Positions 57,601-64,000 of a DNA stretch of 64,000 nt are shown here, in pieces. The stretch covers positions 54,579 through 118,578 of the forward strand of contig WTXD01000072.1 in the NCBI GenBank assembly GCA_022496205.1. The letters run 5' to 3'. The notes below the pieces were generated by a model, which was not told where the DNA came from, did no database searches, and worked only from the letters and a program-made list of their open reading frames with translations. How positions within the stretch are numbered: the first letter of the stretch is position 1; each line of letters opens with the position of its first letter. Position numbers and translations under genes: made by a program. Origin of the DNA: Gloeopeniophorella convolvens (Eukaryota; Basidiomycota; Agaricomycetes; Russulales).

Positions 57601-58627
57601 CCTGCTCGACGGGCTGCACGAAGACCTAAACCGCATCCTGCACAAGCCGCGCTTCGACCCGACGCCCGCGCACGAGGACCAGCTCGAGAAGCTGCCGCAG
57701 CAGATCGCGAGCGAGCAGGAGTGGAAGATATACCGCATGCGCAACGACTCGATCGTCGTCGACTTTTTCCAGGGCCAGTTCCGGAATCGGCTCGAGTGCC
57801 TGACGTGCCACAAGGTCGGTCCTGCCGCTGATCATGCTATGCGGTGCTGTGGGGGCGTTGCTGATGGGCCGCGGTGCGGGCAGACATCGACGACGTATAA
57901 CACCTTTATGTACCTCTCGCTGCCGATCCCATCAACCAAGAGCAGCAAGGTGGACATCCAGCACTGCCTCCAAGCGTTCGTCAACACCGAGGTGATGGAG
58001 AAGTCCGATGCATGGTACGCCATCAGCTAGCCACCTCCTCCCCAGCACCTGACATCCACCCGCCCAGGAACTGCCCGCGCTGCAAAACGCTGCGCAAGGC
58101 GAACAAGACGCTCTCGCTCTCGCGCCTGCCACCCGTGCTGCTGATCCACCTGAAGCGCTTCTCGTTCAAGGGCCCCTTCACCGACAAGATCGAGAAGCAC
58201 GTCGACTTCCCGCTGCGCGGGCTCGACCTCACCAACTACATGCCGCCGCCGCTCCCGCCCGGCGCGGGCGCGCACGCGCTCCCGTACGCGCCGGACGACC
58301 CGCGCGCGCAGGTCCCGCCGTACCGGTACGACCTGTACGCCGTGACGAACCACTTTGGGAGCCTCAGCAGCGGGCATTGTGCGTGCTTCCGTTCCCGTTT
58401 GTGCGTTCCGGGCTTGTGAGTGCTGATGTGTTGGTTGGGCGCAGATACCGCGTTCATTGCGTCGCGCGGTGGGTGGCTGTACTGCGACGACAGCCGCGTC
58501 ACGCCGGCCAGCTCAAAGGAGGTCGTCGTGCGTGTCTCGTTTGCATCTTCTTCGTGCCCTTTACTTATCATGATGAATGCAGGGCAAACCTGCGTACGTG
58601 CTGTACTACAAGCGCGTCAAGACGTGA
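54656..58627 (+). CDS. Ubiquitin-specific protease with rhodanese domain (Doa4/Ubp4, USP8 type)
   Basis: Starts MSVAEIKERAIQQAQRASRG; the first 150 residues form the helical USP8-dimerisation-like domain. A long Ser/Pro-rich linker follows. The rhodanese-like domain includes ELKVLMLDVRTRDEFEREHI and WVLFCNRDKFDLVALYD. A second disordered Pro-rich linker leads to the catalytic domain: GLKNLGNTCYMNSTIQCLSA (Cys box), SEQHDSQEFLSFLLDGLHED, CLTCHK and CPRCKTL (zinc-binding pairs), PPVLLIHLKRFSFKG and LSSGHYTAFIASRGGWLYCD (His box). It ends AYVLYYKRVKT. Yeast Doa4 removes ubiquitin from endosomal cargo at ESCRT-III, so an endosomal role is likely. About nine introns; all join. Confidence 0.94.
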
Positions 58628-59024
58628 CGCGCGCCCGCGCTGCTTGCGGCTCTGCCCTGTGCTACATTTACTCACCCCTGCCATCGTCGCCTGTTGTTAT
58701 ATTACCACCCCGCTTGCCTTTGTTTTTGTGGTCTTCTGTCTGTCCGCCTTGCTTTCTTCACTTTCCTCTGAGCGCCATATGTATTTTGCACCCATCCCCG
58801 CACGCAGTACCCTCCCGCCCATGTCAGATATGATATATGATATCAATCATCCGTACACCGGACCCAGGACAATGTAATGACCAGACCAAACAAACCGATC
58901 AATCAATCAGTCGTACACCCGCACCGCCATACTCTAAGTGCGCAACGAAAACAAAACAGGAAAGCAGAGTCCGAAATAAACGTGAGGTGGTGTGATGTGA
59001 TGTGTCGCCGGAAGCGGGCGTCTA
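58628..59024. other. Convergent 3' flanks of the deubiquitinase and SNT2
   Basis: About 400 bases with no gene. T-rich plus-strand sequence follows the deubiquitinase stop, as expected for a 3' untranslated region. Confidence 0.5.
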
Positions 59025-62000
59025 TTATGAGGACAGCGCCAAGTGTCCGTGTCCGTGCCCATGCCCGTGCCCATTCGTCAGCGGCATCTGCGTGCGGCCC
59101 TCGAAGTGGCACCGGTGGCACGCGAACGCACCCGCGCGCGGCAGCGGGTGGAAGAACGGCGAGAAGAACGTGTGGCAGTGCGCGCACTGCGGCTCCGCCG
59201 CGCTCGTCGCCCCGCTGCTGCTGCTGCCCGCGCCGCTGCCGCTCGCGCTCGTCCCGTTCGCAGAGGCGGGTGCGCCGTTCGCTGCGGGCGCCGAGTCGTC
59301 GAGGATGTGGTCTAGCCGGCGCGCCTTGCGCAGGAGCGCGTGCGTCTGCGCGACGGGCGCCTGTTTGTACGTCGCGCAGTAGACCTGCAGCGCGGTCTGT
59401 GGCGCGTGAGCATGGTCGTCGTCACAGAGCGAAGCAGTCGCACCTCGCCCTGCTCGTTCGTCTCGCACAGGTCGAGCAGCGCGCGTCGCGAGCCCTCGTG
59501 CTCCTTACAGCGCACGACAGGGTGCATCGTCCCCGTCGCGCCGTTGAACGACACGCCCGCGCCGGGCTCGCGCTTCGCTGCCTTGATCTGTTCGCCGTGC
59601 GGGCGCATGATCAGCGTCGCGGAATGGAGAGGCAGAGGAGAGGCGCCAGGCACGCACGGGCTGGATCTCAAAACCGAACTTGTACCCGCGCGCCCACGCG
59701 CACGATACATGGAACTCCGCGGGGCAGTCTGCGCAGCGCACGACCGCGCCGCCGTGCTGCTGACACAGCACGCACTTCTGCACGCGCACGCGCGTCAGCG
59801 AGGCCCAAGGGCGGAGCAGGGAATGAGGCACGCACGGTCGCCCAGCGGTGCGTCGGCACGGTGCTGATGCCCTCGACCGCGCGCAGGCGCCGCGCGTCGG
59901 CGAAGGACACCTCGGGCACGAACACCGCACACGCGAGGTGCACCCATCCCTGGCCCTCCGTCGGCTTGCACACGCGCAGGAACGAGTCGGCCGGCGGCGG
60001 CGTAGCGTGCCGCCGGCGCGCGCACAGCACGCAGTCCGAGTTCTGCACGCGACAGGCGCGGGTGTCAGCGCGCGCGCGCGGAGCACAATGGGAGGCGGGG
60101 AACGCACGAGCGACGCCTCGGCCGTCTTCGCGTTCTGGCAGAGGTCGCACGTCCAGCTGTCTGCCGCGGCGGCGCTGCTGGGGTTCGCGAGCGCGTCGGG
60201 CGCGCCGCACGCGCCAGCGTGCACGCGCGTCTGGCAGTCTTTGCACTTGAGCACGCGCCCTGCGCCGTACTTGTGGCACGCAAGACACCGGTGCTGCGGC
60301 GCGCCGCCGTTCGCGCTCGCGCCCGGCGGCGGCGGCGTCGACGGGACGCTCCCTGCGGTCTGCGGGTCCGCATCGTCAGCTGCGCACGCAGACGCACGCA
60401 CAGGGCGCGCCGACGCACCTTGGCGCGCTTGGCGCCCGTGCTGCCGAGCGGCGTGCCCTCGCGCTTCTCCGTGCGCGCCTGCGTCTTCGCGGCCGCCTCC
60501 TCGCGCACGGGCCGCAGGTGGTTGAGGTCCGCGTACTTGCGCCACGAGACGCCGCACGCGTCGCACAGCACGCCGCTCGGCAGGCCCTTCGGCGCGCGCC
60601 ACCAGAGGCGGCTCTCGCGCGTGCGACACGCGCCGCACGTGCGCGGGCCCGGCGTGCGCACGACGGAGCCCTCTGAATCCGAGTCGTCCGTGGGCGCTGG
60701 GGGCAGCGAGGGGCGGCGCGTCAGGCGCCGGCGGTGCTCCTCGCCGAGCTTCATGCTGGTGGACGAGGGTGGACGGGCCCAAGTGATGCGCAGGGGAAGG
60801 GTGATATAGGCGAGGAGAGAGGGGAGGAGCAGGGAGTTAGTGCGGTGCTCGGACAGGACAGGCGAGGCGCGCGCACTTCTTCCAGTGCGCGTAGTAGCGC
60901 ACGACCTCGTATATCGTGCGCGTGCCGACCTCGTCGCGCACCGTGCGCAGCTCCGCGCCGTGCGCGAGCACCGCGTCTTCGAACGCGGCCTTCTCGTCTG
61001 CGTCCCACTCGCGGTCCGCGTACCGCGTCTCGCTGGTCTTCCACTGGGGCGTGCGTCAGCACACACGACGGGGGTGCGGAGGCCAGAGTGAAGACGGAAC
61101 GCACCTTCTCGAACCGGAACACGTTCGACATGCTCACGGTGCTAAAGTCAGGGTGCGCCTCGGAGAAGCGGCGGATGGCCTCGGAGAGCCAGTCGACATT
61201 GGTGCGGAGCGCCTGCTTTGAGGTGAGCCGTTGCACACGCTGCTCCACTGCAGAAAATCATCAGCGCGCGCGCTGGGAGCGCAACAAGGGGGAAGACGCA
61301 CGCTCGGCGACTGCAGCAGGTGGTTGGCGGGCGATCAGGATGACGCGGACGGAACGGGAAGCGCACCTTTCTCCGGGGACATCACGTGCACGCTGCTCAA
61401 CACCTCGACCGTCGCGTCGCCGCCGCGTTCCAGCGTGTCTGCGCGCGTCATTAGGATAGGGGAACCGTGGGCGGCAGGCGGGGCGCACCGGGGTCGCGCG
61501 GAGTTTCACGTCCCGGCACGGACGCCTGGTACTTAGGCCCCACACGCGTCGTCGTGCGCGGAAATATGAGGTCGTCTGGGTCTGCACGCGCACAAAACCC
61601 ATCTCAGCACCCCGCACCCGAAGAAACACACGCGCAGGACGTACCGAGCGTATCCACCGCAACCGTGTGCAGCCTGCGCGCATCAGTATCCCCCGCAACG
61701 CAGCAGCCCAGGAACGCGCGGCGCACCCGAAGTATCGAAACGGCCACATCTTGAAGTGGCGCACCGGCACACTCTCCTCCTTCTCTGCGCGCTCGCGATC
61801 CTTGCGTGGCCGTCCGCGCCCGCGCGCCGGTGGCGCGTGCGACTTGGGCTTCGGCGGCGGCGGCGGCACGTGGCGCACGTCGTGGCCTTGCACGGCGCGC
61901 TCGTGTGCGCGTGAGCACGGCCCGCACGTCCAGCCGTAACCGCGTGTTGGCTTGCTCGCGAGCGGCGGCTGCACGCAGCCCATGTGGAAGAAAGACTTGC

Positions 62001-62830
62001 AGCGGTCGCAGCGGACGGTTTCCTGTCTGCACGCGTGTGCGCCGTAAGCGTATGGCGCGGGGGAAGGAGCGAGGGGAGGCGTACGGGGGACACCATTTCT
62101 CGCAGGTGTCGCAGTTGCGCATGGTGTCGGTCAGGTCGGGGACGATTTCCTTCTCGGCAACGACATATTCGTAGCGCGTCGTGAGTGTTTCGCGGATGTG
62201 CTCCGGCACTGCACGGACGCGCACACGCGTGAGTCAGCACACGCGCGGAGATAAGGAAGCATTACTCACAGTTGCGGACGTCGTTGGACTGGATGACCTC
62301 GAACTCCTTCTTGATATACGGGTCGAAGAGGCGGTTGAAGTAGAAACGGTCCGGGCGCTTCTTCCATCCGGCGAGGTCCGTGATCTTGTCGCGGTGCACG
62401 ACAAAGCACTTTGCGCGCAGCTGCGCGACGTCGCAGATTTCGCTGTAGATCGCCGCGAGCAGCAGCCGCGAGTCCGCCACCGGCCGGTCGCTCACGTCCG
62501 ATGGGCGGTAGTACCACGCAAGCCGAACGCGCGTGTACAGCGGCGCTGCGTCCTTGCCTTTGCGTGCGCTACTTGTACTTGCGTGGTACTGGGGTTGGTA
62601 TTTTCGGCAGGGAGGAACTCCATGATGCGCGCGACGGAGTAGGGCGTGCCGTCGCGGATGGACCAGCTGGGTGAGCAGTACACGTGGTCTAGCAGTTATC
62701 CAATACCACACCGTAAGTAAATCCGCAAAAAAATCAGAATCGCCTGGAGATGGCTCGGGGGAGCTGGGCGGGATAACGCACCATTAATCTTGACCTGTTC
62801 GCCACTTTTGAGCGTAATAAAGGACGCCAT
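59025..62830 (-). CDS. SNT2: BAH-PHD-SANT-GATA-PHD chromatin protein Snt2
   Basis: Starts MASFITLKSGEQVKING. The BAH domain reads VYCSPSWSIRDGTPYSVARI, VRLAWYYRPSDVSDRPV and HRDKITDLAGWKKRPDRFYF. The first PHD is split by an intron (NCDTCEKW ... CDRCKSFFHMGCVQPPLA). A SANT-type segment follows (DREWDADEKAAFEDAVLAHG). Next come a GATA-like finger (CGACRTRESRLWWRAPKGLP, then CDACG), a PHD (CLACHKYGAGRVLKCKDC), and an extended PHD (CVLCARRRH ... CVLCQQHGGAVVRCADCPAE). The C-terminus has a further Cys4-like finger (CAHCHTFF ... CHRC) and a (GH)n tail. This order matches fungal Snt2, partner of Lid2/Ecm5 demethylase and Rpd3L-like complexes. About ten introns. Confidence 0.9.
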
Positions 62831-63659
62831 GAGGACAGGCGCTCGCGGGTGGGTAAGGTGGCGGGGTGGCGAAAAGGGTTGCGAATAATCGTCTGGGACA
62901 CGGAGGCGGTAGGATGGAGCCGTCAGATGCTCCTGTGGCCCGAGCAGGATTTTAGAGAGTGCAGAGGAGAGGATGAGAGTTGTTGGAGAGAGGCTGAGGA
63001 GGGCTGGGGGCCCCGCGGGAAGCCTGCGACCAGTGCTAGGATCCAAACTCCGACTTGGACGCTGTGCGTGTGAGGCCTGGTGAGGCTGGTACCGTCCGGC
63101 CACACGAGCACTATTCAAGGCCTCCAGGGATGCCGTGAGGTGATAGTAGGTTGCAAGGGGGTGGTAGCTTGGATTGTGGATGGATCAGTGACCGTAATAT
63201 TGTCGTAGGTCGTAGCGATGCACTGGAACGCCTTCCGTTTATGGAAAAGGCTCTCCGCTTGTGCAGCGTCCAACAATATGGCCCTTGCACAGGTGGTACT
63301 TAGACCTGCACGCTTCTCTTGCTCTCACTCGGCTTTCTCTTTCCAAAACCCGCTATGTGCATAGGCCCAGCAGCCCTCGGTGGCGTGAGCCTGCTCCTGC
63401 AACAGCAGCAGCCTTTCAGCAGCCATGTCTCACTGATACAGCCATCGCCCTCACTCGCACGGCCTTGCATGGATCGGATCAGGGCCTATCCAACATTTAT
63501 CCCCTGTTGGCCCACTTCTGTTCATGCAGCCAGGCCGCGTGTGCCAGCATAAAGTACCCAATGCTCCATGCTCATCATGCTTCATGCTCATCATAGCCAT
63601 GGCATTGAGCCTCAGTGGCACATATCCGTCATTCAGATCTACGGCCCAGAGTCGTACAG
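62831..63659. other. Intergenic upstream of SNT2
   Basis: About 830 bases with the SNT2 promoter and no supported gene. It includes a CAGCAGCAG tract near 63402 and repeated 'gctcatca' near 63565-63596. Confidence 0.4.
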
Positions 63660-63992
63660 CTATGCAGCAGCCAGCGAATCGTTCTGTTGAAATCAAATCA
63701 TCCGATCCGGCGTGGCAATTCTTGCGGGGCCTGGGATGGACGTCGCGCGAAGATTACGTACTCTACATAAATCGCCGCGGCATCCAGTTCGATGGTTTTC
63801 TCCTCTCGACAGTCGATCTGACCCAAGCAGACCTCCGATAGTAGATACCACTCGTTCGCATGGGAAAGGCGGCTCCTGGTCAACTAGCCAACGAGAGAAT
63901 AATGCGGTGTGTAGCGCATCGATACTCCTGCACGTTGCACGGCTCTTTAATTCATCTCATCATTATTTCCATGTCACGAATACTGCACAATG
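63660..63992 (+). repeat. Dispersed repeat, right arm
   Basis: Inverted relative to the copy at 53940-54235 and collinear with it over four conserved blocks. The repeat may continue past 64000. No transposase or long frame is visible inside it. Confidence 0.85.
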
Positions 63993-64000
63993 ACCACACA

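Noticed and set aside
58877..60782. Long Arg/Ala-rich open frames on both strands over SNT2
   Set aside because: High GC keeps alternative frames open. The Cys/His patterns of the PHD and GATA fingers are in another frame with consistent introns.

Overview
The window is nuclear DNA of a basidiomycete fungus, most likely an Agaricomycete and possibly a polypore. Genes are GC-rich and split by many 50-65 base introns. Several membrane-protein families seen here occur, as far as I know, only in basidiomycetes. There are F-box proteins of the usual mushroom type, a polyporopepsin-like secreted aspartic protease, and an intronless tRNA-Ile(AAT). Nothing resembles a bacterial operon. Spans below run from start codon to stop codon and include introns.

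Layout, left to right: end of a multi-pass membrane protein (minus, runs off the edge); ER protein disulfide isomerase with a C-terminal KDEL (plus); class II histone deacetylase Hda1 (minus); aldehyde dehydrogenase (minus); an F-box protein with an internal stop (minus); oligosaccharyltransferase catalytic subunit STT3 (plus); HIRIP3-like histone chaperone (plus); DUF6534-type membrane protein (minus); a coding-like remnant; secreted type-B carboxylesterase (minus); dolichyl-phosphate glucosyltransferase ALG5 (minus); tRNA-Ile; DNA polymerase delta subunit 4 (plus); phenol 2-monooxygenase-like flavoprotein (plus); Msd1/afadin-binding-type coiled-coil protein (minus); and a second F-box protein (plus).

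From 37 to 50 kb is the accessory part. It holds two paralogues of a P-loop NTPase joined to a restriction-endonuclease-fold domain, the architecture described for Crinkler-type effectors. The first (37119-40428) is nearly whole. The second is split: its N-terminal half lies at 48523-49410 and its C-terminal end at 41364-41858. Between them sit a short unidentified segment and a 6.3 kb Ty1/copia retrotransposon with two 526-base LTRs. The Walker B region and most of the nuclease domain of the second copy are gone. The retrotransposon has a primer site that matches the anticodon arm of initiator tRNA-Met rather than its 3' end.

The right part returns to conserved genes: aspartic protease (minus), a damaged membrane protein (plus), a Doa4/USP8-type deubiquitinase with a rhodanese domain (plus), and the BAH-PHD-SANT-GATA-PHD protein Snt2 (minus). 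The last two lie between two inverted copies of a roughly 300-base repeat.

Functional themes are the secretory pathway (PDI, STT3, ALG5) and chromatin (Hda1, HIRIP3, Snt2), with some catabolic enzymes. Many reading frames, including those of conserved enzymes, lose exactly one base, mostly in short homopolymers. I think this mainly reflects consensus errors in the assembly, so frameshifts here should not by themselves be read as pseudogenisation.
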